Below are positions 54,307-63,233 of a stretch of DNA of 64,000 bases, one piece after another. Under the pieces are notes generated by a model that saw only the letters and a program-made list of their open reading frames with translations, was not told the origin of the DNA and ran no database searches. Position 1 is the stretch's first letter; each line of letters opens with the position of its first letter. Origin of the DNA: Methylobacterium sp. J-090 (GTDB lineage Bacteria; Pseudomonadota; Alphaproteobacteria; Rhizobiales; Beijerinckiaceae); the NCBI RefSeq assembly GCF_022829345.1, contig NZ_JAKSXV010000087.1:20253-84252 (forward strand). Reading direction: 5' to 3'. The position numbers and the translations under genes are program-made.

Positions 54307-54971
54307 TGCGCGCCCTCAAGGCCCTCGTCGCCCGCGACCTCGCGCTGGCCGCCCGGGTCGGCGGCTCGGGGGCGCTGTCCCTCGTGTTCTTCCTCATGAT
54401 CGTCGCCGTGGTGCCGTTCGCCCTCGGACCCGACCTCAACCTGCTGTCGCGGATCGGCCCGGCCATCCTGTGGCTGGCCGCCGTCCTCGCCACTCTCATC
54501 GGCCTCGACCGCCTGTTCCAGGCCGACGAGGAGGACGGGTCCCTCGACCTCATGACCGGCGCCCCGGTGCCCATGGAGCTCGTGGTGCTCGCCAAGGTGC
54601 TGGCGCACTGGCTCACCACCGGCCTGCCGCTGGCGCTGGCCGCCCCCCTGTTCGGCCTGCTCGTGGCGCTGGACGGCACGGCCATGGCCGCCACCAGCCT
54701 GACCCTGCTGGTGGGGACCCCGGCGCTGACCTTCATCGGCGCCGTCGGCTCGGCGCTCACCGCCTCGATCCGGCGCGGCGGGCTGATCCTCGCCGTGGTG
54801 GTGCTGCCCCTGATGATCCCGACCCTGATCTTCGGCGTCTCGGCGAGCGAGGCGGCGCTCGGCGGCACGGTGCCGTTCACGACGCCGCTCGCCATCCTCG
54901 CCGCCCTCACCCTCATCGCCGGCGTGGTCGGCACCCTGGCCGCCGCCGCGGCGCTCCGCTGGAGCGAATGA
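54306..54971 (+). CDS. ccmB: Heme exporter permease CcmB
   Basis: The 221-residue inner-membrane protein with six helices has the CcmB family features ALVARDLALAARVGG at the start, FFLMIVAVVPFALGP and the LFQADEEDGSLDLMTGAP loop around residues 75-92. It pairs with CcmA, whose stop it overlaps. ccmC and ccmD, which usually follow, are not here. The next gene is an unrelated dehydrogenase, so the rest of the maturation operon must be elsewhere. Confidence 0.92.
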   Translation: MRALKALVARDLALAARVGGSGALSLVFFLMIVAVVPFALGPDLNLLSRIGPAILWLAAVLATLIGLDRLFQADEEDGSLDLMTGAPVPMELVVLAKVLAHWLTTGLPLALAAPLFGLLVALDGTAMAATSLTLLVGTPALTFIGAVGSALTASIRRGGLILAVVVLPLMIPTLIFGVSASEAALGGTVPFTTPLAILAALTLIAGVVGTLAAAAALRWSE

Positions 54972-55062
54972 CGGGTCTGTGACCTTCGGTCCGGCGAACC
55001 GGGCCGGGGCCCGGCGCTTGTCCCGTCGAAGGCCCCCAACGGGGCCGCACGACGGAGTTCCC

Positions 55063-55920
55063 ATGGTCGATCACCCCAAGCCCCCGTTCCCGCAGCCGCC
55101 GATTCCCTATCCGGGCCAGTCTGGAGAGATGGTTCCGAAGCCGGATCACGGCGAGGAGAGCTACAAGGGCTCGGGCAAGCTCGCGGGCAAGGTCGCGCTC
55201 ATCACGGGTGGCGACAGCGGCATCGGCCGGGCGGTGGCCATCGCGTATGCCCGCGAGGGCGCCGACATCGCCTTGAGCTATCTCGACGAGCACGACGACG
55301 CCCGGGACACCGCCGCCTGGGTGGAGAAGGCCGGCCGCCGCGTCGTCCTGCTGCCCGGCGACGTCGCCGATCACCGCCACTGCGCGAATCTGGTCGAGAA
55401 GACCGTTTCGGAATTCGGCCACCTCGACATCGTCGTCAACAACGCGGCCTTTCAAAAACTTGCCGACACCCTCGAGGACATCGAGATCGCCGACTGGGAC
55501 CGGCAATACGCCGTCAACGTCCACGCGATGTTCTACATCCTGAAGGCCGCCTCGCCGCATCTGAAGGCGGGGGCGTCCATCATCAACACCTCGTCGGTGA
55601 ACGCCAAGAACCCGGTGGAGCAGCAGCTCGCCTACTCGTCCACCAAGGCGGCGATCGCCAACATGACCACCAACCTCGCCAAGATCCTCGGGCCGCGCGG
55701 CATCCGCGCCAACGCGGTGCTGCCGGGGCCGATCTGGACCCCGCTGATCCCGGCGACCATGTACACCGAGCAGGTCGAGACCTTCGGCTCGAAGACGCCG
55801 CTCGGCCGCCCCGGCCAGCCGGCCGAACTCGCCGGCGCCTACGTGCTCCTGGCCTCCGACGAGGGCAGCTATATGAGCGGGGCGATGATCGCCGTGACGG
55901 GCGGCATGGTTACGATCTGA
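55063..55920 (+). CDS. Short-chain dehydrogenase (YghA/GsiB-like SDR)
   Basis: The 285-residue SDR oxidoreductase has an extended N-terminus rich in proline (HPKPPFPQPPIPYPGQ) followed by SGKLAGKVALITGGDSGIGRAVA (NAD(P) binding), the NNAA motif, the catalytic NTSSVNAKNPVEQQLAYSSTKAA (Ser-Tyr-Lys) and C-terminal YMSGAMIAVTGGMVTI. The architecture is that of stress-linked glucose/ribitol dehydrogenase-like proteins. The substrate is not known. The ATG at 55063 has GGAG nine bases upstream. It is transcribed in the same direction as ccmAB, 91 bases downstream. Confidence 0.9.
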   Translation: MVDHPKPPFPQPPIPYPGQSGEMVPKPDHGEESYKGSGKLAGKVALITGGDSGIGRAVAIAYAREGADIALSYLDEHDDARDTAAWVEKAGRRVVLLPGDVADHRHCANLVEKTVSEFGHLDIVVNNAAFQKLADTLEDIEIADWDRQYAVNVHAMFYILKAASPHLKAGASIINTSSVNAKNPVEQQLAYSSTKAAIANMTTNLAKILGPRGIRANAVLPGPIWTPLIPATMYTEQVETFGSKTPLGRPGQPAELAGAYVLLASDEGSYMSGAMIAVTGGMVTI

Positions 55921-55941
55921 GCCGAAGCCCCTCGCGCGGCC

Positions 55942-57462
55942 TCAGGCCGGGCGCATCAAGCCGCGCGCGTCGAGGTAGCGTGCGAGGGTGTCGGCGGAGG
56001 CGCGTGGGTCGGCCAGGGCGACGTAGGTGTCGGGCCGCAGGAGGTAGGCCGCGTCGCGGGCGAGTCCGGCGCGGCCATACTCGGAATGCCAGTCGAAGAC
56101 GTGGAGCGGGATGTTTCGCGAGGCACAGGCATCCCGCAGCTCCGGGGCGGCGCGCCCGTAGACATGGACCTGCCAGGCGATGGCGGTGAGCGGCGCGTGA
56201 TTGTCCGTGCCGCCGATGGCGATCCAGGGAAGGCGGTCGCCGCCCCGGACCGTGCCGGCCACGCCCTGGCTCAGGGGGCTGTCGTGGTAGGTCAGCGCCG
56301 TCTGCGAGACCAGGCGGAACAGGCGCTTCCGCACGGCGGCGAGGCGGTAGGCGGCCCCCATGAGGGATGGGGCGATCCGGGTCCGCACGAGGTCGGCGAT
56401 GCGGCCCTCGGCGGTGACGACGCCGAAGATGCGGTCGGTGGTGGCCACCAGGGTGCGGGCGAAGGCCCGGCGCTCGGTCTCGTAGGTGTCGAGGAGGCTG
56501 TCGGGGGCCTGTCTCTTCACCACGGCGGCGAGCTTCCAGGCGAGGTTGATCGCGTCGCCGAGGCCGGTGTTCATGCCCTGCCCGCCGACGGGGCTGTGCA
56601 CGTGCGCGGCATCGCCGAGGAGGAACACGCGCCCGCGTCGGAAACGGTCGGTGACCCGATGGTGGACGCGGTAGGTCGAGAACCAGTGCACCGCCGCGAC
56701 GCCGACGCTCAAAGCCGCCACGGCATGGTGGCCGACATCCTCGAAGGTGAGATGGTCGGGGTCCTCGATCCGATCGTCCCGCACGGTGCCGATGAGGCGG
56801 TACCGTCCGCCCTGGCCGTAGGCGATGAGGGCGACGAAGTCCGAGGTCGCGAGGCTGAGGTGGATCTCCCCGTCGGGTGCGAGGCCACGGACCTCGACAT
56901 CGGCGACGTAGAAGATCTGGCGGTAGGTCTCGCCCGGAAAGCCGGCGCCGATCTGCTGCCGGACCAGGGAGCGCGCGCCGTCGCAGCCGGCGAGCGCGCG
57001 CGCCGTGCAGGTTTCCTCGGAACCGTCCGGCCCGCGCAGGCGGGCGCCGACCTGCCCGCCCGCCTCCGTGACCTCGAGCAGCTCCGTCTGCCACTCGACA
57101 CTGATCCCGAGAGCCTGGAGGCGTTCGACGAGAAGCCGCTCGTGCTGGTCCTGGGGGTAGATCAGGACGAACGGGTAGGGCGTCAGCGTCGCCCCGGCTT
57201 CACCGAACCCGATCCGCGCCCTGCGCCGCCCCTCGGCCCAGAGATTGATGGCCGGGTTGCGGTGGCCGGCGGCGATCACGGCGTCGGTGAGATCGAGCTG
57301 GCGGTAGAGTTCGAGGGTGCGCGCCTGCACCGCCATGGCGCGGGAGGTGGTTCCGGGACCGGAGGCCTTGCTGACGATGCGGACCCGGATGCCCAGACGG
57401 GTCAGCCAGAGCGCGAGGACGAGGCCGGTCGGGCCGGCTCCAACGATCAGGACATCCTGCAT
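55942..57462 (-). CDS. FAD-dependent aromatic monooxygenase-like protein
   Basis: The 506-residue flavoprotein of the class A hydroxylase family has an N-terminal GxGxxG (VLIVGAGPTGLVLALWLTRLG), the middle DG motif in LAGCDGARSLVRQQIGAGFPG and the GD motif GRVFLLGDAAHVHSPVGGQGMN (about residues 285-306). Such enzymes hydroxylate phenolic compounds with NAD(P)H and O2. The substrate is unknown. It is the last of four leftward genes after three exported beta-propeller proteins, with a gap of 94 bases, so joint transcription is uncertain. Confidence 0.87.
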   Translation of the reverse strand: MQDVLIVGAGPTGLVLALWLTRLGIRVRIVSKASGPGTTSRAMAVQARTLELYRQLDLTDAVIAAGHRNPAINLWAEGRRRARIGFGEAGATLTPYPFVLIYPQDQHERLLVERLQALGISVEWQTELLEVTEAGGQVGARLRGPDGSEETCTARALAGCDGARSLVRQQIGAGFPGETYRQIFYVADVEVRGLAPDGEIHLSLATSDFVALIAYGQGGRYRLIGTVRDDRIEDPDHLTFEDVGHHAVAALSVGVAAVHWFSTYRVHHRVTDRFRRGRVFLLGDAAHVHSPVGGQGMNTGLGDAINLAWKLAAVVKRQAPDSLLDTYETERRAFARTLVATTDRIFGVVTAEGRIADLVRTRIAPSLMGAAYRLAAVRKRLFRLVSQTALTYHDSPLSQGVAGTVRGGDRLPWIAIGGTDNHAPLTAIAWQVHVYGRAAPELRDACASRNIPLHVFDWHSEYGRAGLARDAAYLLRPDTYVALADPRASADTLARYLDARGLMRPA

Positions 57463-57556
57463 GCCCCCTCTCCCACTGCGCCGCGCGACACCCCCCGATC
57501 ACCGCCGGTTTCCGCTCCGGGCGCGACGGCACGGCGGGCGTTCGGTTGAGAGACGC

Positions 57557-58747
57557 TTATAGCACCGGGTCGGCGTCGATTCGCATCTTCAGGATCGCGT
57601 AGGGCGGCTGCTGCCGGTCCTCGCCGCCGTTGTATTCCGGCCGGCGGTTCACCTGGGCCGACGAGATGTGGAGCCAGCGGTCTTGGGTGATCCAGAACGT
57701 GTCGGCCCAGATCAGGCGCGGGTCGGAGGCAAGGATCTCGACGCTGCCGTCGGGGTTGCGGCGGCCCACCGCGTTGAATTCCTGCATGGCGAGATAGACC
57801 CGGTCCTTCGAATCCGTGGTGAGGCCGCCGGTCATGCCCTTCTCGCCGAGGTCCTCGACGGCCGCCGCCACGGCGGCGTCGGTGGCTCCCGGGTCGAGGA
57901 GGGCGGCGGTGTCCACCGCGTAGAGGTGGCGGCCGATGAGGGGGGCGTAGTACAGGCGCCGCCCGTCGGGGCTGAGCGCGATGCCGTTGGCGCCGCCCTG
58001 GACCGGACGGGGCGGGGCGCCGCCCTTCCGCTGCACCACGGCGCGGCCCTCGACGAACTTCGTCAGTCCCTTCTGCGACTTGGTGCTGGCGTGACCCTGG
58101 AGGCGCCGCACCACCCGCCCCGTGACGAGGTCGACGGCGAGGATCGCCCCCTCCCCGTCCTGGCCCTGATCGGTGATGTAGGCGCGGGCGTAGCCGTCGC
58201 GGATGTCGATGCGCAGGTCGTTGAGGGACGAGGTCGGGGTGATGCCGGATTCGAGGGGGACCATCCGGAGGATGCGGTTCTGCGCGATGTCCATCTGTAC
58301 CAGCTTGGCGCCGCCCTTCACCGGCGGCCCGGCGCCGTCGGGCAGTCCGGCATCGAGGAGCCACAGGGTGTCGTCCCGGTCGAACACGCCGTTGGGCACG
58401 TGGAACAGGCTCGCCTGGGGTTTGGTCGTGTCGGGCTGGTTGGTCGCCAGGTCGGGATAGGGTTTCACCCCACCGCCGGGGAGAACCTCGCCCAGGGTGT
58501 AGGGCACCTTGGCGTCGAAGCGCGGCATCATGACGAAGGCCCGGCCCCCGCGCGCGATGGCGAGGCCCGTCGGCGTCGAGGGCGCGTCGGCGGTGAAGGC
58601 GAGTTCGAGGCCGCCGGGCGTGCGATCCGTCGTCACCGCGCCGGGCCCGGTCTTCTCGGGTTCGGTCCTCGCGGTCGCACGCGAAGCGGAAAGGGCGGCA
58701 GCCCCGGTGAGGCCGGCGGCGAGGAGGTCGCGTCGGGCGAGGGTCAT
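57557..58747 (-). CDS. Exported beta-propeller protein of the major royal jelly/Yellow type (first copy)
   Basis: The 396-residue protein starts with a signal containing twin arginines near the front (LARRDLLAAGLTGAAALSAS), followed by a six-bladed propeller domain: GLAIARGGRAFVMMPRFDAKVPYTLGE, NDLRIDIRDGYARAYITDQG and GGLTTDSKDRVYLAMQEFNAV. This fits the bacterial MRJP/Yellow family, related to lactonases. A sugar or lactone substrate is possible but unproven. The ATG at 58747 lies 28 bases after the stop of the SMP-30-like gene upstream. A second protein of the same family is encoded 1.1 kb further. Confidence 0.82.
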   Translation of the reverse strand: MTLARRDLLAAGLTGAAALSASRATARTEPEKTGPGAVTTDRTPGGLELAFTADAPSTPTGLAIARGGRAFVMMPRFDAKVPYTLGEVLPGGGVKPYPDLATNQPDTTKPQASLFHVPNGVFDRDDTLWLLDAGLPDGAGPPVKGGAKLVQMDIAQNRILRMVPLESGITPTSSLNDLRIDIRDGYARAYITDQGQDGEGAILAVDLVTGRVVRRLQGHASTKSQKGLTKFVEGRAVVQRKGGAPPRPVQGGANGIALSPDGRRLYYAPLIGRHLYAVDTAALLDPGATDAAVAAAVEDLGEKGMTGGLTTDSKDRVYLAMQEFNAVGRRNPDGSVEILASDPRLIWADTFWITQDRWLHISSAQVNRRPEYNGGEDRQQPPYAILKMRIDADPVL

Positions 58748-58775
58748 GGGGGGTCCCGCAGGTTCGTGAGGGAGA

Positions 58776-59753
58776 TCAGCCGTGCGCCGCGCCGCGGACC
58801 TTGAGGTCGATGGCGTGGATCGCGGGGCCGGACGCGATGAAGAGGCGGCGCCCGTCGGGGCCGCCGAAGGTGACGTTGGCCGCGTCCATCGCCGTGGCGA
58901 TCCGCCCGAGGAGCCGGCCGTCGGGGGCGTAGATGCGCACGCCGTCGCCGCAGGCGGCGTAGACCCGCCCGTCGGCATCGACCGTGAGCCCATCCGGCAC
59001 GCCCGCCTCCACCGTCGCGAAGGTGCGCGGGGCCGTGAGGGTGCGCCCGTTCTCCACGGGGAAGGCCATGATGGCGCGGGCACCCTCGGGATTGAGGGAG
59101 CCGCCGGTGTCGCTGACGTAGAGGAGGCGCCCGTCCGAGCTGAAGGCGAGGCCGTTGGGCTGGTCGAGGGCGTCGCTCATGCCGGCGAGCGTCCCGTCGG
59201 GGTCGATGCGGTAGACCCGCCGGGCGGCCTGCGCCGGCGCGCGGACGATCCCCTCGTCCGGCATGGAGATGCCGAAGATGGGATCGGTGAACCAGATCGC
59301 CCCGTCGGGCGCGAGGGCCGCGTCGTTGGGCGAGTTCAGGGGCTGATCGCGGTAGCGGTCGGCCAGGACCGTGAGGGAGCCGTCGGCCTCGGCCCGAACC
59401 ACCCGCCGGCCCCGGTGCTCGCAGGTGACGAGGCGCCCCTTGGCGTCGCGGGTGTTGCCGTTGGCATTGTCGGACGGATCGCGGAAGGTTTTGACCCCGC
59501 CGTCGTCGCCGATGACGCGCATGCGGTTGGCCCTGACGTCGCTGAAGACGAGGCCGCCGAGGCCCGGCGCGTAGCACGGCCCCTCGCACCACCGTCCCCC
59601 GGAATACAGGGTGGCGAGGCGCGCCTGCGGATCGACCACGGCGGCGAAGTCCGGATCGTCGGTGTGCAGGGCCGCCGCGGCGAGGGCGCCCCGCGGGGCG
59701 GCCGCGAGCGCGAGGCCTAGGCCGGCCTGGCGGAGGAAGCTGCGTCGGAGCAT
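58776..59753 (-). CDS. Exported SMP-30/gluconolactonase-like protein
   Basis: The 325-residue protein has a Tat-like signal peptide (MLRRSFLRQAGLGLALAAAP) and an SMP-30/gluconolactonase propeller: EGPCYAPGLGGLVFSDVRANRM (metal-binding Glu), LNSPNDAALAPDGAIWFTDP (Asn of the active site), DQPNGLAFSSDGRLLYVSDT (Asn/Asp) and VPDGLTVDADGRVYAACGDG. The metal ligands of a lactonase are thus present. It probably hydrolyses a sugar or other lactone in the periplasm. It lies between two MRJP-like genes. Confidence 0.87.
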   Translation of the reverse strand: MLRRSFLRQAGLGLALAAAPRGALAAAALHTDDPDFAAVVDPQARLATLYSGGRWCEGPCYAPGLGGLVFSDVRANRMRVIGDDGGVKTFRDPSDNANGNTRDAKGRLVTCEHRGRRVVRAEADGSLTVLADRYRDQPLNSPNDAALAPDGAIWFTDPIFGISMPDEGIVRAPAQAARRVYRIDPDGTLAGMSDALDQPNGLAFSSDGRLLYVSDTGGSLNPEGARAIMAFPVENGRTLTAPRTFATVEAGVPDGLTVDADGRVYAACGDGVRIYAPDGRLLGRIATAMDAANVTFGGPDGRRLFIASGPAIHAIDLKVRGAAHG

Positions 59754-59843
59754 CGTCGCCCAAGATTCGAGGGAAGAGATTCGAGGAACAGGATTCCAAG
59801 ACGAGAAGGCGGGCGGCCCGCGAAGGCCGCCCGGTCCGAAGGG

Positions 59844-61076
59844 TCAGCGCGCCGGCTTGGTGGAGCCGGTGGCGTCCGGGGCGGCCGGCTTGAAGCTCCA
59901 GAGGTCGGTCGGCAGGGCCGCCGGGGCGTCGGGCTTGTAGAAGGCCGAATCCTGGATGCGCGAGGTGGTGACGTAGAGCGTCCCGTCCGGGCCTTCACCG
60001 AAGGTGTCGGGCCAGCGCAGGCGCGCATCCTTGATCAGGGTGGCGGTCGCCGACCCCTTGGCCGTGAGGTCGCGCACCTTGATGGAATCGTCTTGGGGCG
60101 AGGTGATGTACATCCGCCCGTCCTTCCGGGAGATGATGAGCCCGTCCGCCGGGCCGTTCTCGCCCACGACCTCGATCTTGCCCGCCAGGCTCTTGTCGGC
60201 GAGCGTCGTGGGCATCAGGGCCGTGGTGACGCCCTCGGCCAGCGCCTCCGTCGGCAGGCTGTAGAGGGTCTTCCCCTTGATCGCCTGCCAGTAGAGCGTC
60301 TTGCCGTCCGGCGAGAGGGCGAGGCCGTCGGCGGCGAACTCGACGCCGCGCCCGTCGGGCCGGCGCAGGGGCTTGCCGTCATAGGTCACGGTCACGCTCT
60401 TGTCGGGCTGCGTCGCGGGATCGCCGTCGAGGACGCGGCGGGATACCCCGCTGTCGAGGTCCACCACGACGAGTGCGCCCCGGGCGCCCGAATCCGTGAG
60501 ATAGGCGGTCTTGCCGTCGGGCGAGAAGCGCACGTCGTTGAGGTAGGAGCCCTGGGGCGCCACCGTGTCGTTGAACGCGATGGTCCGGCCCGGCTGGTTG
60601 GTCTTGAGGTCGATCTCGACGAGCTTGGCGCCGCCCGGCACCAGCGCCCCCATGGCGGGGGCGGCGGGATCGAGGACCCAGACGTTGCCGTCGGGGCTCG
60701 CCACCACGCTCTGGACGCAGATCCAGTGATCCTTGGCCGAGACCTCGTCCTTCTTGGCGTTGCGCCAGGAATTCCAGGCGGCATCGGGGAAGGGCACGAC
60801 CTTGCCGTCCTTCACCTCGGCGACGGACACCGCCGTGTCCTCGGTCCAGCGCGGAAAATTGACGAAGATCCGGCCGTCCTTCGACACGGTGACGCCGGTG
60901 ACCTGATGCTCGAAGCTCGCGACCTTGGTCAGGTCCGCCCCGCCGGGGGCGGGCTGTGCGATCGCCGGAGCGCCACCGAGCGCGGTCCCGGCGACGAGGG
61001 CCGCCAGGAGGGGGACGGCCAGGGTGGCGGCGCGGGCCGAAAGGCGGGTCGTAGGGGATGTCATGCGTTGGGGCAT
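59844..61076 (-). CDS. Exported beta-propeller protein of the major royal jelly/Yellow type (second copy)
   Basis: The 410-residue protein has a signal peptide (TLAVPLLAALVAGTALGGAPAIA) and an MRJP-like propeller with VTVSKDGRIFVNFPRWTEDTAVSVAEVKDG near the start, YLNDVRFSPDGKTAYLTDSGARGALVVVDL in the middle and RWPDTFGEGPDGTLYVTTSR near the end. It is similar in layout to the gene at 57557-58747, though the pair is diverged. The ATG at 61076 is used. An ATG four codons later (61064) is an alternative. It opens the leftward run of three exported propeller genes. No substrate is known. Confidence 0.82.
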   Translation of the reverse strand: MPQRMTSPTTRLSARAATLAVPLLAALVAGTALGGAPAIAQPAPGGADLTKVASFEHQVTGVTVSKDGRIFVNFPRWTEDTAVSVAEVKDGKVVPFPDAAWNSWRNAKKDEVSAKDHWICVQSVVASPDGNVWVLDPAAPAMGALVPGGAKLVEIDLKTNQPGRTIAFNDTVAPQGSYLNDVRFSPDGKTAYLTDSGARGALVVVDLDSGVSRRVLDGDPATQPDKSVTVTYDGKPLRRPDGRGVEFAADGLALSPDGKTLYWQAIKGKTLYSLPTEALAEGVTTALMPTTLADKSLAGKIEVVGENGPADGLIISRKDGRMYITSPQDDSIKVRDLTAKGSATATLIKDARLRWPDTFGEGPDGTLYVTTSRIQDSAFYKPDAPAALPTDLWSFKPAAPDATGSTKPAR

Positions 61077-61476
61077 CGCGATCTCAGGGACAAGGATTTT
61101 ATGGACAGGATAGTCGGTCTTCATGCAGACAACGCACGGACCTGCGGCCAAGCTTCATTGGATTTCGCGGTGCAAGACATAATCGCACCGCATGATCGCC
61201 CCCGCGGGCCGGTTCGACCCATCAGAGTTTCGGCCTATCACACGCCGGCGCCGCGACGGCGCGGGGCTGCGTAATCCCGTCGGGCGGGCGGCAGAGCTTG
61301 ATTTTGAACTCATAATCTCAGTAACGGGTTCGTGATGAGGTCTCGCCTGTCGTAAGTGGTGTCTGCGAAATGTAGGCAAGACTCAACTTTATTTCAGGAT
61401 TAAGGGATTATTAGGGATGCTGGTCATACAAACCCGGAAACGCGATGGAGCCGTTCCAGCGTAGGGGGCAGCGGTG
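61077..61476. promoter_or_regulatory. Divergent region between the propeller genes and the chemoreceptor gene
   Basis: This 400-base non-coding stretch is notably AT-rich around 61295-61420 (ttgattttgaactcataatc and attaagggattattaggg) and likely holds promoters in both directions. The short direct repeat ggattaagggattattaggg lies at 61397-61416. No reading frame here shows coding character. Confidence 0.45.
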
Positions 61477-62946
61477 ATGTTTGATTTGGGCGCGCGCGCG
61501 ACGCTGGACGCCATCGATCGGTCGCAAGCGCGTATCGAATTCGACCTGGACGGAAAGGTCCTGGATGCGAACGCACTCTTTCTCGGGGTCGTCGAGTACA
61601 CCCTCGACGAAGTGCGGGGCCGGCATCACAGCCTGTTCGTCCCCCCCGGGGAGCGCGAGAGCGCGGCCTACAAGGAGTTCTGGCGGGACCTGAATGCCGG
61701 CCGGCATCAGGCGCGGGAGTTCATGCGGATCGCCAAGAGCGGTCGCGAGGTCTGGATCCAGGCCTCGTACAACCCGATCCTCAACCGCAGCGGCAAGGTC
61801 GTGCGGATCGTCAAGTTCGCCACCGACATCACCGCGCAGAAGCTGCGTGCCGCCCTCGACGCCGGCCAGATCGCGGCGATCAACCGGTCCCAGGCCGTCA
61901 TCCACTTCACCCTCGACGGCGTCGTCACCGACGCCAACGCGAATTTCCTCGATGCCCTCGGCTACAGCCTCGACGAGATCAAGGGGCGGCATCACCGCCT
62001 GTTCGTGTCGCCGGACGAGCGCGACGGTCCGGCCTATGCCGGGTTCTGGCGTGCCCTGGCCGGGGGCGAGCACCAGTCGGGTGAATTCAAGCGGTTCGCC
62101 AAGGACGGGCGCGAGGTCTGGATCCACGGGGCCTACAACCCGATCCTCGGGGCGGACGGCAAGCCCTACGCGGTGGTGAAGTTCGCCACCGACGTCACGG
62201 CCGAAGTCGCCGACCGCAACCGGCGTCAGCAGGGCCAGCGCGTCATCGACCGCGACCTCGGCCAGATCACCGAGGCGATCTCCGACGTGAGCCGGCGGGC
62301 GGCGACCACGGCGGAAGCCGCGGCGCAGACCTCCGGCAACGTCCAGGCCGTGGCGGCGGGCGCCGAGGAGTTCTCGTCCTCCATCGAGGAACTGAGCCGG
62401 CACGCCGTCGAGGCCAAGGGCGCGGCGGACGAGGCCGTGATCCGGGCGGGCGAGGCCGGAACGATCATCTCCGGGCTCACCGCCTCGGCCGAGAAGATCG
62501 GCGAGGTGATCACGGTGATCCGCTCCATCGCCGACCAGACCAACCTGCTGGCGCTGAACGCCACCATCGAGGCGGCGCGGGCCGGCGAGGCGGGCCGGGG
62601 CTTCGCCGTGGTGGCGGCGGAGGTGAAGGCGCTCGCCAACCAGTCGTCCCGTGCCACGGAGGAGATCGGCACGCAGATCGCGGCGGTGCAGAGCTCGACG
62701 AATCAGGCGGTGCGCGCCATCGAGGCCATCGGCCGGACCATCGGGCATCTCAGCGAGATCTCGCTCAGCGTCTCCTCGGCGGTGACGGAGCAGGCGGCGG
62801 TCACCCGCGACATGTCGGTGAACATGCAGAACGCGGCCCAGAGCGTCGAGCTCGTCCGCCAGACCATGGACGGCATCGCCCGGGCGGCCCACGACGTCGA
62901 CGCCTCGGTGCAGGCGGTGAGCGGCGCGGCCCGCGCCCTCGCGTGA
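61477..62946 (+). CDS. Soluble methyl-accepting chemotaxis protein with two PAS domains (BdlA-like)
   Basis: The 489-residue receptor has no membrane segments. It carries two successive PAS domains (residues about 10-125 and 132-247), each with the repeating [23 protein letters not shown] / [21 protein letters not shown] pattern, followed by a short methyl-accepting signalling domain (about 265-489). The hairpin tip is [38 protein letters not shown], where CheA and CheW bind. Architecture matches BdlA/Aer2-type cytoplasmic energy or biofilm-dispersal sensors, but whether PAS binds heme or FAD is not shown. The ATG at 61477 has GGGGG upstream. Confidence 0.92.
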   Translation: MFDLGARATLDAIDRSQARIEFDLDGKVLDANALFLGVVEYTLDEVRGRHHSLFVPPGERESAAYKEFWRDLNAGRHQAREFMRIAKSGREVWIQASYNPILNRSGKVVRIVKFATDITAQKLRAALDAGQIAAINRSQAVIHFTLDGVVTDANANFLDALGYSLDEIKGRHHRLFVSPDERDGPAYAGFWRALAGGEHQSGEFKRFAKDGREVWIHGAYNPILGADGKPYAVVKFATDVTAEVADRNRRQQGQRVIDRDLGQITEAISDVSRRAATTAEAAAQTSGNVQAVAAGAEEFSSSIEELSRHAVEAKGAADEAVIRAGEAGTIISGLTASAEKIGEVITVIRSIADQTNLLALNATIEAARAGEAGRGFAVVAAEVKALANQSSRATEEIGTQIAAVQSSTNQAVRAIEAIGRTIGHLSEISLSVSSAVTEQAAVTRDMSVNMQNAAQSVELVRQTMDGIARAAHDVDASVQAVSGAARALA

Positions 62947-63012
62947 GGCCGCGAGGGGGCTGCCCGACACCGTGCGGCAGCCTTCTCATCCGATCCTCCG
63001 GATGATTGCCCA

Positions 63013-63076
63013 TGTCGCTTGCGGGATGTGTCGCTTGCGGGATGTGTCGCTTGCGGGATGTGTCGCTTGCGGGATG
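63013..63076 (+). repeat. Four perfect 16-bp tandem repeats
   Basis: tgtcgcttgcgggatg occurs four times without a difference at 63013-63028, 63029-63044, 63045-63060 and 63061-63076. It lies in the non-coding stretch between the chemoreceptor gene and the response regulator gene. There are no spacers, so it is not CRISPR-like. Perfect identity suggests a recent expansion. A REP-like element follows directly. Confidence 0.95.
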
Positions 63077-63079
63077 TGG

Positions 63080-63215
63080 TGAAGCGCGGGTCCCCTCTCC
63101 TGGAAGGAGAGGGACAGGGTGAGGTGTGTGGATTCTCCGGACCGTTCACGACCCTCACCCCAACCCGCTCCCAAACAAGAGAGGGAGTTCCGGTGCGATC
63201 GCTCGATCCGAAGCG
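63080..63215. repeat. REP-like palindromic element, best-preserved copy
   Basis: The left arm ggagagggacagggtgaggt and right arm acgaccctcaccccaaccc, with the flanks cgcgggtcccctctcctgga and acaagagagggagttccgg, form an interrupted inverted repeat. The left arm is identical over more than 20 bases to the copy inside the glycosyltransferase gene at 37930-38075. It lies after the tandem repeats and just downstream of the response regulator stop. Confidence 0.85.
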
Positions 63216-63233
63216 ATCCGTTGAATAGCCGTC

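Noticed and set aside
63013..63076. Possible CRISPR array
   Set aside because: The 16-bp units are contiguous without spacers, so this is a simple tandem repeat.
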